A stretch of 64,000 nucleotides of DNA from JASHPR01 sp963729365 (GCA_963729365.1 CAVSNQ010000017.1:310001-374000), one strand, 5' to 3'. Shown: positions 1-8,594, counted from the stretch's first letter. The notes: a model not told the origin generated them from the sequence alone. Made by a program: numbers and translations.

Positions 1-48
1 GCCGACCATGCCGACGCCGAGAACGTGACTCGCCTGCCCATCGCCTAG
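1..48 (+). CDS. C-terminal end of an unidentified protein (partial)
   Basis: An open frame runs in from the window edge and stops at TAG 46-48, giving 15 residues that end in NVTRLPIA. Nearly all third positions are G or C, as in real genes here, so it is probably the tail of a gene starting outside the window. It is too short to assign a function, and an open frame this short could be chance. Confidence 0.35.
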   Translation, partial: ADHADAENVTRLPIA

Positions 49-61
49 CCTCCCGTGCTGA

Positions 62-77
62 TGTACCAGCTGGTACA
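62..77. promoter_or_regulatory. 16-bp perfect palindrome, candidate operator
   Basis: TGTACCAGCTGGTACA is a perfect 16-bp palindrome, and a further TGTACC half-site lies at 85-90. This is the usual size and symmetry of a dimeric repressor operator such as a TetR-family site. No confident gene starts directly after it, so the regulated gene is unknown. Confidence 0.35.
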
Positions 78-453
78 GATTCGGTGTACCACAGCAGTCG
101 AGGAGGAGCAGTGCGGAGACAGCCAGGCTAAACGGGAGCAGGCCGCGCGCACTGCCGCGGCGGGCCGATTCAGGAATGGGCCTGATCGTGTACCGCTCGA
201 CAACGTCACTCATTGCCAACCGCTCCCCTGCTGCTGCGCTCACCCTAGATGGCGAGCGTGTCGCGAGTTACCCTTCGGGCGATTCGCGTTCACATCCGGG
301 CCGAGCGGGCCGCGCCGCGGCCGACGCGCGCGGCCGCGACCAGCCGAAGCGCGAACCCTGGCTCGAGGCCCCGGTGGACTGGACGCCGAATTCGAGGCGG
401 ACGTTGATGACCTGCTGCGGCTCGTCGAGGCCGTGGCTCGATCAGCGGGCCGG
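78..453. other. stretch without a supported gene
   Basis: No frame here has consistent coding bias from a good start. The only gene-like piece is a short plus-strand tail at about 375-474 (ending VEAVARSAGRSVPDEQ), which runs convergently into the end of the LysE gene. It may be the end of a degraded gene, but nothing upstream in its frame looks like protein. Confidence 0.4.
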
Positions 454-1062
454 TCAGTGCCAGACGAGCAGTAGCGCGCCGATCACGACCATCGCGGCCC
501 CGGAGAACCGGGTGACGGCTCGGGCGGCGGCCGGCCGGGCGGCCATGATCTTCCGCGCGGCGGACCCGAGGCCTAGGTAAAACGCACCGCAACTGAGCAC
601 GAAGACCAGCCCGAGCAGGCCGAGCTGGGCGGCGAGCGGCCAGCTCCAGCGCGGATTGGTGAACTGCGGCAGCAGGGCCAGGAAGACCAGCAGGCCCTTG
701 GGGTTGAGCGCGCTGACGCCTACGCCCCTGACCAGCACGGCCCGGCTGCTGCCCGGCGGCGTGGCCGCCGTAGCGGGCAGTGCCGCCGACCTGGCGAAGG
801 TGGTCGCCCCGTGCCAGATCAGGTAGCCGCCGCCGGCGACGGTGAGCCCGGCGAGCAGCGCCGGGGACCGGCCGACGATGGCCCCGACGCCGGCCGCCAC
901 GACGACGGTGATCCCGGCGTAGCCGAGCACCAAGCCGCTCACGGCGGGAAGCACCGAGCGGCCCCGGAGGCTGGCCCCGAGCACGAAGGCCCAGTCCGCG
1001 CCCGGAACCATGATCAGCAGCAGGGTAACCGCCCAGAACGCGACAATGGAACTGGCAGCCAT
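454..1062 (-). CDS. LysE/RhtB-family amino-acid exporter
   Basis: A 202-residue integral membrane protein of the LysE translocator family, which exports amino acids or related small molecules. Five to six hydrophobic segments fill the chain. The first contains the family-typical turn with PGAD near residue 20, and the NPKGLLVFLALLPQF stretch (about residues 120-135) is the signature LysE loop plus helix. Length is normal. It is divergent from an Lrp/AsnC regulator across 81 bp, a layout in which the regulator often senses the exported amino acid. The substrate cannot be read from sequence. Confidence 0.9.
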   Translation of the reverse strand: MAASSIVAFWAVTLLLIMVPGADWAFVLGASLRGRSVLPAVSGLVLGYAGITVVVAAGVGAIVGRSPALLAGLTVAGGGYLIWHGATTFARSAALPATAATPPGSSRAVLVRGVGVSALNPKGLLVFLALLPQFTNPRWSWPLAAQLGLLGLVFVLSCGAFYLGLGSAARKIMAARPAAARAVTRFSGAAMVVIGALLLVWH

Positions 1063-1143
1063 GCAGAGAAACTATCCCCGACCAGGCCAAATGTGTTCCC
1101 AAATAATATCGCTCAGTCGCTCAGGAGTGGAAGAATTATCTCC
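1063..1143. promoter_or_regulatory. divergent promoter region lysE-type / lrp-type
   Basis: 81 bp between two divergent starts, clearly AT-richer than its surroundings (AAATGTGTTCCCAAATAATAT around 1089-1109). Lrp-family proteins bind AT-rich sites in their own promoters, so this is the likely shared control region. Exact -35 and -10 boxes are not clear. Confidence 0.45.
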
Positions 1144-1596
1144 ATGGACGCGCTAGACCGCAAAATCCTTGCTGCGCTGCAGCAGGACGGCCGCCTGACG
1201 GTTACCGAGCTGGCCGCGCACGTCGGCCTCAGCATCTCCCCGTGCCACCGGCGGCTGCGCGCGCTGGAGCGCAGCGGCGCGATTCGCGGCTACCGCGCGG
1301 TGGTGGATGCCGAGGCCGTCGGCCTTGGCTTTGAGGCGCTCGTGTTCGTCACCATGCGCCAGGAGGACCGGGAGACGCTGATGAGCTTCGAGGACGGCCT
1401 GGCCGCCATCCCGAACGTGGTGCAGGCCGAGCGGCTGTTCGGCGATCCCGACTACCTGCTGCGCGTCGTCACCGCCGACCTGGCCGCCTACCAGCGGCTG
1501 CAGGACGACCGGCTGACCGCGCTGCCCGGCGTGCAGCGGATGACGTCAACGCTGGTCATGAAGCGGATCGTGCACGACAGGCCGCTGCCCGCCTAG
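1144..1596 (+). CDS. Lrp/AsnC-family transcriptional regulator
   Basis: 150 residues: an N-terminal winged helix-turn-helix (MDALDRKILAALQQDGR, then the recognition helix around LSISPCHRRLRALE) followed by an AsnC/RAM ligand-binding domain with the GDPDYLLRVV strand. The open frame extends upstream, but ATG 1144 is chosen because it begins the canonical D-x-x-D-x-x-I-L start of the family and leaves the divergent promoter free. Probable amino-acid-responsive regulator of the neighbouring LysE exporter and of itself. That role is inferred from position. Confidence 0.9.
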   Translation: MDALDRKILAALQQDGRLTVTELAAHVGLSISPCHRRLRALERSGAIRGYRAVVDAEAVGLGFEALVFVTMRQEDRETLMSFEDGLAAIPNVVQAERLFGDPDYLLRVVTADLAAYQRLQDDRLTALPGVQRMTSTLVMKRIVHDRPLPA

Positions 1597-1605
1597 AGGC
1601 GCCGT

Positions 1606-2178
1606 CTACTCGCGGGGCTGCCGCAACGGACGCAGCGCCGCCTCGGTGCGGGCGAGCTCGTTCAGCATCGCGTCGGCGGCCTGCTCCATGATCTCGTTCG
1701 GCACCAGCACGCCGTCCTCGTCGAGGAACTGAGTGTGGAACGGTATGTTCACGCTCTCGAACACCGGGAACATCCGCAGCGTGGTCAGCACCTGCTTGAG
1801 CTGCTGCACCGCGCGGGTCCCCGCGGCAATGCCGCCGTAGGAGACGAAGCCGACCGGCTTGTAGTTCCATTCGGCGTGCAGGTAATCGATCGCGTTCTTG
1901 ATCGATGCCGGGTAGCCGTAGTTGTACTCCGGGGTGACGAACACGATCGCGTCCGCCGCGTCGACGATCGCGCTCCAGTCCTTGGTGTGCTTCTTGGTGT
2001 ACTGCCGCAGCCGGGGGTGGTTCGGCTCGTCCAGCAGCGGGAGGTCGAGCTCGGCCAGGTCGACGACGGTCACGTCGAACCCGCCGTGGTCCTTGGCGCG
2101 GGCGGTGAACCACTGCGAGATCGGCAGACCGGCGCGCCCCGGCCGGGTCGAGCCGACGATGATCGTCAGGTTCGGCAT
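1606..2178 (-). CDS. NAD(P)H-dependent FMN reductase family protein
   Basis: 190-residue flavodoxin-fold protein of the NADPH-dependent FMN reductase / azoreductase-like family. The phosphate-binding loop GSTRPGRAGLPISQW is at residues 9-23, and the flavin-contacting TPEYNYGYPASIKNAIDYL is near residues 81-99. It would bind FMN and use NAD(P)H to reduce flavin or a quinone-like acceptor in the cytosol. Length is normal. It diverges from a VOC-fold gene over a region holding an inverted repeat at 2201-2212, which suggests a regulator not encoded next to it. Confidence 0.9.
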   Translation of the reverse strand: MPNLTIIVGSTRPGRAGLPISQWFTARAKDHGGFDVTVVDLAELDLPLLDEPNHPRLRQYTKKHTKDWSAIVDAADAIVFVTPEYNYGYPASIKNAIDYLHAEWNYKPVGFVSYGGIAAGTRAVQQLKQVLTTLRMFPVFESVNIPFHTQFLDEDGVLVPNEIMEQAADAMLNELARTEAALRPLRQPRE

Positions 2179-2200
2179 CGTGCACCTTTCACGAATGTAG

Positions 2201-2212
2201 TTGAAGATTCAA
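2201..2212. promoter_or_regulatory. TTGAA-GA-TTCAA inverted repeat, candidate operator
   Basis: TTGAAGATTCAA is a 5-bp inverted repeat with a 2-bp spacer, 23-34 bp upstream of the FMN reductase start, in the AT-rich part of the divergent region. It has the size of a MarR/HxlR-type operator. A regulator for it is not visible nearby. Confidence 0.35.
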
Positions 2213-2354
2213 TCATACGTAACGCCGCGCCGTACGGTTTGTTCCTGGAGGGGGCGGCGGCCGGGCCGTCCCGCGATTGTCCCGGGCGCCGATGAGTTCC
2301 GGGCCAAGAACCGGTCTGAACCAGACAGACGCACGGCGGGAAGGAGTGGGAGTC

Positions 2355-2726
2355 ATGTTCGCGAACACGAAGGCGTTCAGCGGGTTCGCCGTCGACGACC
2401 TGGACCAGGCGCGGCAGTTCTACGGCGAGACGCTCGGCATCAAGACTTCGGAGCAGTACGGCCTGATGACCCTGCACCTGGCGGGCGGCCGGGACACGCT
2501 CGTCTACCCGAAGCCGGGCCACGCGCCGGCCAGCTACACGATCCTCAACTTCCCGGTCGGCGACATCGAGGCGGCGATCGACGAGCTGACCGCGCGCGGG
2601 GTGCGGTTCGAGCGCTACGACGGCATGGAGCAGGACGAGCGGGGCATCAGCCGAGGCGGCGGTCCCTACATCGCCTGGTTCACCGATCCGGCCGGCAACA
2701 TCCTCGCGGTGCTCCAAGACCGGTAG
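2355..2726 (+). CDS. VOC-family (glyoxalase/bleomycin-resistance fold) protein
   Basis: 123 residues with two beta-alpha-beta-beta-beta modules typical of vicinal-oxygen-chelate proteins (FSGFAVDDLDQARQFYGETLG at the N-terminus; YIAWFTDPAGNILAVLQ at the C-terminus with the usual metal-side Glu position replaced). ATG 2355 follows a good ribosome site (GGAAGGAG, 2338-2345), so the longer upstream frame is not used. Substrate unknown; could be a dioxygenase-like, glyoxalase-like or antibiotic-binding protein. Confidence 0.85.
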   Translation: MFANTKAFSGFAVDDLDQARQFYGETLGIKTSEQYGLMTLHLAGGRDTLVYPKPGHAPASYTILNFPVGDIEAAIDELTARGVRFERYDGMEQDERGISRGGGPYIAWFTDPAGNILAVLQDR

Positions 2727-2733
2727 CTCCGCG

Positions 2734-4299
2734 CTACGAGCGCGGCCGGGCGACGGACTCGGGGGCGTCCGCCGCCCGGTCGGGGCCGGCCGACGGCATC
2801 CGCCTGGGGATGACCAGGATCGCCCCGATCGTGAGGATACCGGCCACGACCAGGCCGGCGTAGACATGGTGCGTGGCCGCGGAGATGCCGTCCCGCAGGT
2901 ACCCGGCCGCCGGCCCGAGCTTGCTCGCGTGGCCGATGGTGGCGCTGACCCCGCTGACGCTGCTCGGCAGATGGGCCTTCAGGGCGCCAGGCGCGCCCCG
3001 GAGCGTGGCGTAAAGGCTGGTGTTAAAGATGGCGCCGAACACCGCCGCACCTACGCTCTGTCCCAGGTACCGGCAGAACATGACCGAACCGGTGACCACA
3101 CCGCGCTGACTCCAGCCGACCGTGGACTGCGGGCCGACCACCGTGCACACCGACAGCAGCCCCAGCCCGCCGCCCAGCACGAACGTGTCGACGACCGGCT
3201 GCCACACCGGCGACACCACCGGGAAGGCCAGGAACGCGGCCACCGCGACGAGGCAGATCCCGGCGCCGATCAGCGCGGTGTCGCGGAACCCGATCCGCAG
3301 GAACAGCCGGGCGGACTGCGAGGTGGCCAGCGGCCAGCCGAAGCTCATCGTGGCCAGCACCGCTCCGGCGGCGACCGCGCCCAGGCCGAGCACCAGCTGG
3401 CCGTAGGTGGGCAGGAACGTGGTCGGGCCGATGACCAGCAGCCCGAGCCCGAAGGCGGTGAGCGCCGAGCCGGCCAGCGCCCGGCGCCGCCACAGCCACG
3501 GCGGCAGGATGGGCTCGGCGGCACGGCGCTCGGCGAGCACGGCCGCCGCAGTGGCCGCCGCGGCCACGGCGAACACCGCGATGCTCGGCGGTGACAGCCA
3601 GGCCCAGGCCACCCCGCCCTGCAGCAGGCCGAACACCAGCGCGCCCGCGGCGACCAGCACGGCCACCGTGCCCGCGACGTCGATCCGGTGCCGGGTCCTG
3701 ACCACGTGCTCGTGCAGGTAGCGCGCGATCATGACGATTGCGGCCGCGCCCAGCGGCAGGTTGATCAGGAAGATCCACCGCCACGAGGCGTACTCGGCCA
3801 GCGACCCGCCGAGCGTCGGCCCGAACACCGCGGAGATTCCCCATACGCTGGACAGCCAGCCCTGCACCCGGCCCCGGTCTTTCAGCTCATACAGGTCGCC
3901 GGCCAGCGTGTTGACCGTGGCCATGATCGCGCCGGCGCCGACCCCTTGCAGTCCGCGGAAGCAGATCAGGCTGACCATGTTCCACGACGACGCGCACAGC
4001 GCGGAGCCGGTCAGGAAGATGACGGTGCCGGTGATCAGGATCGGCTTGCGGCCCCACTGGTCGGCGAGTTTCCCGTAGATCGGGATCGACACGGTCTGGG
4101 TCAGCAGGTAGGCGGAGAAGACCCAGCTGAACAGCGTGAACCCGCCGAGGTCGCGGACCACCTGCGGGAGGGCCGTGGCCACGATCGTGTTGTCCACGGC
4201 CGAGAGCGCCATGGTGACCATGAGCGCGATCAGTATCGGGCGGCGGTGGGCGTCCCGGCGAACGCCGGGCGGCTGGGGGGCAACGGGCCGGGCAGTCAT
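2734..4299 (-). CDS. MFS drug exporter, DHA2/EmrB type
   Basis: 521 residues with about 14 predicted membrane helices, the DHA2 (EmrB/QacA) layout for proton-driven export of drugs or metabolites. Motif A is visible as GKLADQWGRKPILITG after the second helix, and the TM4 region carries RGLQGVGAGAI. Start ATG 4299 is chosen because the extra upstream codons are basic, non-hydrophobic and overlap the end of the MOSC gene. Downstream of the MOSC gene on the same strand; no dedicated TetR/MarR regulator is adjacent. Confidence 0.88.
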   Translation of the reverse strand: MTARPVAPQPPGVRRDAHRRPILIALMVTMALSAVDNTIVATALPQVVRDLGGFTLFSWVFSAYLLTQTVSIPIYGKLADQWGRKPILITGTVIFLTGSALCASSWNMVSLICFRGLQGVGAGAIMATVNTLAGDLYELKDRGRVQGWLSSVWGISAVFGPTLGGSLAEYASWRWIFLINLPLGAAAIVMIARYLHEHVVRTRHRIDVAGTVAVLVAAGALVFGLLQGGVAWAWLSPPSIAVFAVAAAATAAAVLAERRAAEPILPPWLWRRRALAGSALTAFGLGLLVIGPTTFLPTYGQLVLGLGAVAAGAVLATMSFGWPLATSQSARLFLRIGFRDTALIGAGICLVAVAAFLAFPVVSPVWQPVVDTFVLGGGLGLLSVCTVVGPQSTVGWSQRGVVTGSVMFCRYLGQSVGAAVFGAIFNTSLYATLRGAPGALKAHLPSSVSGVSATIGHASKLGPAAGYLRDGISAATHHVYAGLVVAGILTIGAILVIPRRMPSAGPDRAADAPESVARPRS

Positions 4300-4342
4300 C
4301 TGCCGATTAGCATACCGGCCGTCTCGTATTCGAGCCGGGGCG

Positions 4343-5214
4343 TCAGCGCAGCGGCCCGTCCGGGTGGTCGGCCCGGTCCAGTATCTGGACCGGGTCACCG
4401 ACCCGGATCGAGGCGGCCGAGCCGCCCCGCTGCGGCGAGTCGGGGATCAGGTTGATGCCGAACCAGACCTTGCCGTCCCAGCGGCGGCACCTGGCCAGCG
4501 TGGCGATCGGTTCGTTGCCCTTGACCGCGGTATCGGGGTCGATGGTGGTCAGCACGCACCGGTCGCAGCCCTTGACCGCGCGGAACACCACATCCCCGAT
4601 CCGCAGCCGCCGCCAGCCGTCCTCGGCCCACGGGCCGGCCCCGCGACCACCACGCTGGGCCGGAACCGCCGCATCGGCAGCGGGCCCTCGGCCGCGAGCG
4701 GGCCCGCCGCGATCCGCTCGTTCAGCTCGCCCAGCGAGCTCTCCGCGGTGAGCAGCAGCGGGTAGCCGTCGGCAAAGCTGACCCGGTCGCCATCGCGGCT
4801 GTAGGCCGGATTGGTCCGCCGCCGCGTCGGGTCGTCGAGGTAGACGAGCCGCACCGGCTCCCCGGTCACCTCGCTGAGCCAATCGTCCGCCGCGTCGCCG
4901 GCCGGCGTGGCCAGCAGCTTGCTGTCCCACACGGTGACCGGGACCAGCTCACCGCCCCGAGGGACCGGCACCGTGAGCTCCGGCATGGCCGGCTCGGCCA
5001 GCCGGATGGTGCCGTCGCCGGACAGGACGGGCGTGACCAGCACCAGGCGCGGGCGCTCCCGCGCGGTCACCACCTCGCCGCCCGGGTCCACGATCATCCA
5101 CCGGCGGTCCCCGGCCAGGCCCCACGGCTCGACCGAGGCGGCGGGCAGCTGCTCGCCGCGGCACGACTTAACCGGGTAGCGGTACAGATCGGTCACCATC
5201 AGCGACATATGCAT
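4343..5214 (-). CDS. MOSC-domain protein (YcbX/mARC-like), split by a frameshift
   Basis: The N-terminal MOSC beta-barrel domain (LYRYPVKSCRGE near the start, then GLAGDRRWMIVD) is read from 5214. The C-terminal MOSC domain with the conserved cysteines (KGCDRCVLTTIDPDT) is in another frame that ends at 4343. The break falls at about 4639-4642, where a C4 run (G4 on the coding strand) lacks one base; adding it gives a continuous protein of about 290 residues, normal for the family. MOSC proteins of this type bind molybdenum cofactor and reduce N-hydroxylated substrates with an electron donor. Sequencing error or a genuine pseudogene cannot be told apart here. Confidence 0.8.
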
Positions 5215-5289
5215 GAAGCCTAACCGAGCTCGCGTCGCAGGTTCGAGATCGTTTATCCCATGACCCTAGTCAGATCATGCTCCGTCCGG

Positions 5290-6603
5290 TTACAGCGTGA
5301 CCGGGTCGTCCGCTGCTAACAGGGTCTTGTCGGCCACCGTCAGGGCGCGGTCGAGCGCGACGAGGATCGTCTCAAGCTCGCCGTCGCTCACGATCAGCGG
5401 CGGGGCGAACAGCAGCGACGCCTCCTCGGCGTTGGTGGCGATCAGGACGCCGACGTCGAGGGCGGCCTCGAGCATGCGGTCGGCCGGGGTCGGCTCGACG
5501 GTGTCGGCGTGCCAGTCCCTCCAGTTGCCTCCCCGCAGGTCGACCGTCCAGTGCAGGCCGAGCCCGGCCACCCGTCGCACGCAGGGGTGGGCGGCGGCGA
5601 TCTCGCCCAGCCGTCTGCGCAGCATCGCGTCGAGCGAGTCGGCCCGCTCGACCAGGCCGTCGCGCGCGATACGGCGCGTGGTGGCGCTGATCGCGGCGAC
5701 GGTCAGCGGGTGGCCGCGGAACGTGCTGAACGACTGCCAGCGCTGATCGCGGAGCAGTTCGGCGACCCGCTGCGACAGCACCACCGCGGCGGCGGGCGTG
5801 ACGCCCCCGGCCAGGCCCTTGCCCAGGGTGATGATGTCCGGGCGGGACTCGCCCCGCTGGAGCGTCAGCCACCGGCCCTGGCGGCCCAGGCCGGTCACGG
5901 CCTCGTCCGCGATCCACAGGGCGCCCGCCTCTCGGGCCGCGCGGGCGAGCTCGTCCTGGTAGGCGGGTGCCGGGTAGACGCCGCCCTGGCTGTAATCGAT
6001 GATCACGGCCGCCGCGTCGGCGAGCTTGTCCGCCAAATCCCCGGGCAGGCAGTGACAGCGGCCGTCGGGCGCGCACGGGGTGTGCACGGAACAGCTGGGC
6101 GCCGGTATCTGGCGTACGTCCGCGAGCCGCGGAACCGGGCGCCAGCCGCCGCGGCCCGACGATAGCCCGCCGTGCCACTGCGGCTGCGTGGTCACCTCGC
6201 GAGACAGGCCCACCGTGCCGAGGTAGGCCCGCTCCCTGGTGACCAGGGGGGCGCGCCCGGTGAGCACCTGGGCCAGGCTGAGCGCCAGATCGTTGGCCTC
6301 GCTGACGTTGGTGCAGAAGCGCACCGCGCCGATCCAGCCTTCCTCGCCGCTGAAGACATTCTCGAGCAGGTCGTCGGCGGCCTGCTGCCGCCCGGCCCAG
6401 ATCCATCCCTCGTTGAGCGCCGGGCTGCCCGACGCGCCGCGGACCACGGCCACAAGATCGGGATGAGAGTGCCCAAGCGGCGCCGCGGTGTTGCTCGCGT
6501 CGATGACGCGCCGGCCATCGGCCAGCCGGAACCAGACGCCAGCCGCGCCGGCGACCTCGATCCCGCGCAGCCCCAGGCCGGTCGACAGCACCTGGAGGTG
6601 CAT
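5290..6603 (-). CDS. class III PLP-dependent aminotransferase
   Basis: 437 residues of the class III (ornithine/omega-amino acid) aminotransferase family. The cofactor-binding acidic motif is IADEAVTGLGRQG (about residues 232-244) and the Schiff-base lysine lies in ITLGKGLAGG (about 263-272). The C-terminal small domain ends around LLFAPPLIVSDGELE. It would transfer an amino group from an amine or omega-amino acid to a keto acid. The N-terminus is short compared with many members. A region rich in Cys and His (CSVHTPCAPDGRCHCLPG, about 184-201) is unusual and may be a small metal-binding insertion. Substrate unknown. Confidence 0.88.
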   Translation of the reverse strand: MHLQVLSTGLGLRGIEVAGAAGVWFRLADGRRVIDASNTAAPLGHSHPDLVAVVRGASGSPALNEGWIWAGRQQAADDLLENVFSGEEGWIGAVRFCTNVSEANDLALSLAQVLTGRAPLVTRERAYLGTVGLSREVTTQPQWHGGLSSGRGGWRPVPRLADVRQIPAPSCSVHTPCAPDGRCHCLPGDLADKLADAAAVIIDYSQGGVYPAPAYQDELARAAREAGALWIADEAVTGLGRQGRWLTLQRGESRPDIITLGKGLAGGVTPAAAVVLSQRVAELLRDQRWQSFSTFRGHPLTVAAISATTRRIARDGLVERADSLDAMLRRRLGEIAAAHPCVRRVAGLGLHWTVDLRGGNWRDWHADTVEPTPADRMLEAALDVGVLIATNAEEASLLFAPPLIVSDGELETILVALDRALTVADKTLLAADDPVTL

Positions 6604-6633
6604 ATTCGTCTCCTGCCGGTCGAAATGGCCCCG

Positions 6634-6756
6634 TTAGGAAGACGAGCAGCCGGCGCAGTTCGGGTACCCGCGCAGCAACGACGTGCCCGCGAGGCTCGCG
6701 GTGCGGCCTCGCCGCAGCGGGCGATGAGGGGTTCGCGCGCAGCAGGTGCTTTTCAT
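6634..6756 (-). CDS. possible 40-residue Cys/Ser-rich small protein (doubtful)
   Basis: A short open frame upstream of, and co-directional with, the aminotransferase (30 bp gap), ATG 6756 to TAA 6634. It is Arg-rich and ends LLRGYPNCAGCSSS, with two Cys near the N-terminus and two near the C-terminus. Third-position GC is about 85 percent, slightly below real genes here, and no clear ribosome site precedes it. It could be a peptide precursor or leader, or chance. Confidence 0.2.
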   Translation of the reverse strand: MKSTCCARTPHRPLRRGRTASLAGTSLLRGYPNCAGCSSS

Positions 6757-7094
6757 CCGGAGCGCCTGCCGGGCCCCGGATGATCCAGGGGATTTATATA
6801 ACGATAACTAGGCCGATAGCGGGAGGGCCAGCGGGCCAGCCTGATCAACCTGAACGCACTGCGCCCTGCGGGCCACGTCGGCCCGGCCGACCCGGGTCGT
6901 CGACATAAGCCGGCCAGGGAGGAAGCGCTGGCCTGGCGGCCAGGTAGATGCGGCTGCTGGTGATGGCGGCGGCCTCGTGGCATGGCGCCGCCCGTCTGCT
7001 GTCGGGCATGCACCGGCGCTGGGAGGCTCAGGTGACCCGGTGGCCGTGGCGGGATGTTGCCGGGTTGATCACGCGGCTTCGAGCGGCCCGCAGA
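6757..7094. other. intergenic stretch, promoter-like AT-rich patch only
   Basis: No convincing gene. The patch GATTTATATAACGATAACTA (6791-6810) is the only clearly AT-rich segment and may hold a promoter for the aminotransferase side or the small ORF. The remainder shows no coding bias. Confidence 0.5.
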
Positions 7095-8594
7095 TCAGAG
7101 CGCGAAGGACTCATTACCCAGGTCCTTCGTACTCGGATCGTAGAAGTTGAAATCGTAGGTGATGCCGGCGGTGAGCGCCGGCACGGGGATGCAGACGCTT
7201 GCCCCGTCGCCCGGGTTAATGCGGGGCACGGGAGGGGTCCAGGTTTGTGAGTAGCTGTTGTCGCTGGAAGTCGCTTCGACGGTCAATGTGCTCGCGAGAG
7301 CCGCGCCTGTACCGATGTTGACGACGTTAATGCACATGTTAAAGGCCTCGCCAGGAACGGGCTCATCGATCTGAGTCCCGTCGACGATGATGCTCACCGC
7401 ATTGACACGCAACAGTCCTGCCGGAGAAGGAGAGCCGGAGGTTGGAGGCGGAGGATTACCATTGAACCAGGAATCCCAGATCGTACCTTCCTGGTCTCGG
7501 TAGGTGAAATGCTGCTGTCGGCTGTCAACCCAGATGAAGGGGCCGCCAACCGCCGCAGGGCCGGTCGTTACGCCACCAGCGTTGATGTTCTTCAGGTTCC
7601 AGATACCGTCGAACCAGGAATCCCAGATCACGCCGTCCTGGTTCCGGTAGGCGAAATGCTGCTCGCTGCCGAAGACGGAGACGAACGGGTCTGAGACGGC
7701 CAGGGGACCGCCGGTAACTCCCCCGTAGTTGATCTGCTGCAGGTTCCAGTGACCGTCATACCAGGAATCCCAGATCACGCCTTCCCCGTCCCGGTAGGCG
7801 AAATGCTGCTGACTGCCGAAGACGGAGACGACCGGGCCGCCGACCGTCGGCGGGCCGTCGGTGCGGCCGCCGACGTTGATCTGCTGCAGGTTCCAGTGAC
7901 CGTCATACCAGGAATCCCAGATCACGCCTTCCTGGTCCGGGTAGGTGAAGTGCTGCTGATTGCTGACGGTCCAGATAAACGGGCCGCCGACCGTCGGCGG
8001 GCCGTCGGTGCGGCCGCCGGCGTTGATCTGCTGCAGGTTCCAGTGACCGTCATACCAGGAATCCCAGATCGTGCCGGCGCCGTCCCGGTAGCCAAAATGC
8101 TGCTGCTTCTTGTAAACCGAGGCGAAGGGGTCGCCGAAGGTCGGCGGGCCGTCGGTCTGGCCGTGAGCGTTGATCTGCTGCAGATTCCAGTGACCGTCAT
8201 ACCAGGAATCCCAGATCACGCCTTTCCCGTCCCGGTAGGTGAAATGCTGCTGATTTTTGATGGTCCAGACAAACGGGCCGCTGAAAGCCATCGGGCCGTC
8301 GGTCCGGCCGCCGTCGGCGTTGATCTGCTGCAGGTTCCATCGGTCTGTCGGTGCGTCAAACCAAGAATCCCAGATCGTGCCGGCACCGGCCCGGTAGCCA
8401 AAATGCTGCTGCCTGCTAAATACGGAGGCGGCTGGGTCAGCATCCGCCGCCGGACCGTAAGTCACGCCGCCAGCGTTGATCTTCTGCAAGTTCCACTGAG
8501 GAGCGTTGATACCGGCCCCAGGCAATGGTGGGGGAAGAGGCGAGGGCTCGGGATGGGGCAGATGAAGGGCAGGCTCGGGAAGATGGCTGGGCAT
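7095..8594 (-). CDS. seven-repeat beta-propeller lectin-like protein
   Basis: 499 residues from ATG 8594. After a Pro-rich N-terminus come seven tandem repeats of about 49 residues (residues 34-379), each built as WNLQQIN-GG-TDGP ... QQHFxYRDxxGxIWDSWYDGH, then a Pro/Ser linker and a C-terminal Ig/CARDB-like beta domain (about 394-499). Seven such Trp/Gly-rich blades match the architecture known for PLL-type fucose-binding bacterial propeller lectins. I infer sugar binding and do not see a catalytic motif. No signal peptide is evident, so how it would leave the cell is unclear. The open frame extends upstream to 8852, but that part overlaps the divergent regulator gene and is low-complexity. 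Confidence 0.75.
   Translation of the reverse strand: MPSHLPEPALHLPHPEPSPLPPPLPGAGINAPQWNLQKINAGGVTYGPAADADPAASVFSRQQHFGYRAGAGTIWDSWFDAPTDRWNLQQINADGGRTDGPMAFSGPFVWTIKNQQHFTYRDGKGVIWDSWYDGHWNLQQINAHGQTDGPPTFGDPFASVYKKQQHFGYRDGAGTIWDSWYDGHWNLQQINAGGRTDGPPTVGGPFIWTVSNQQHFTYPDQEGVIWDSWYDGHWNLQQINVGGRTDGPPTVGGPVVSVFGSQQHFAYRDGEGVIWDSWYDGHWNLQQINYGGVTGGPLAVSDPFVSVFGSEQHFAYRNQDGVIWDSWFDGIWNLKNINAGGVTTGPAAVGGPFIWVDSRQQHFTYRDQEGTIWDSWFNGNPPPPTSGSPSPAGLLRVNAVSIIVDGTQIDEPVPGEAFNMCINVVNIGTGAALASTLTVEATSSDNSYSQTWTPPVPRINPGDGASVCIPVPALTAGITYDFNFYDPSTKDLGNESFAL
7458..8495 (-). repeat. seven tandem ~147-bp coding repeats (propeller blades)
   Basis: Coding repeats of about 147 bp. The motif read on the plus strand as CCAGGAATCCCAGATC recurs at near-regular spacing (for example 7609, 7756, 7909, 8056, 8203). 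Units 3 to 5 are nearly identical over long blocks, so recent unequal exchange or selection for sequence sameness is likely. Confidence 0.9.

Noticed and set aside
6753..7013. 86-residue minus-strand ORF
   Set aside because: No coding bias, no ribosome site and composition typical of GC-rich non-coding sequence.
7458..8495. CRISPR-like regular repeats
   Set aside because: The period is about 147 bp, the repeats are coding blades, and there are no unique spacers.
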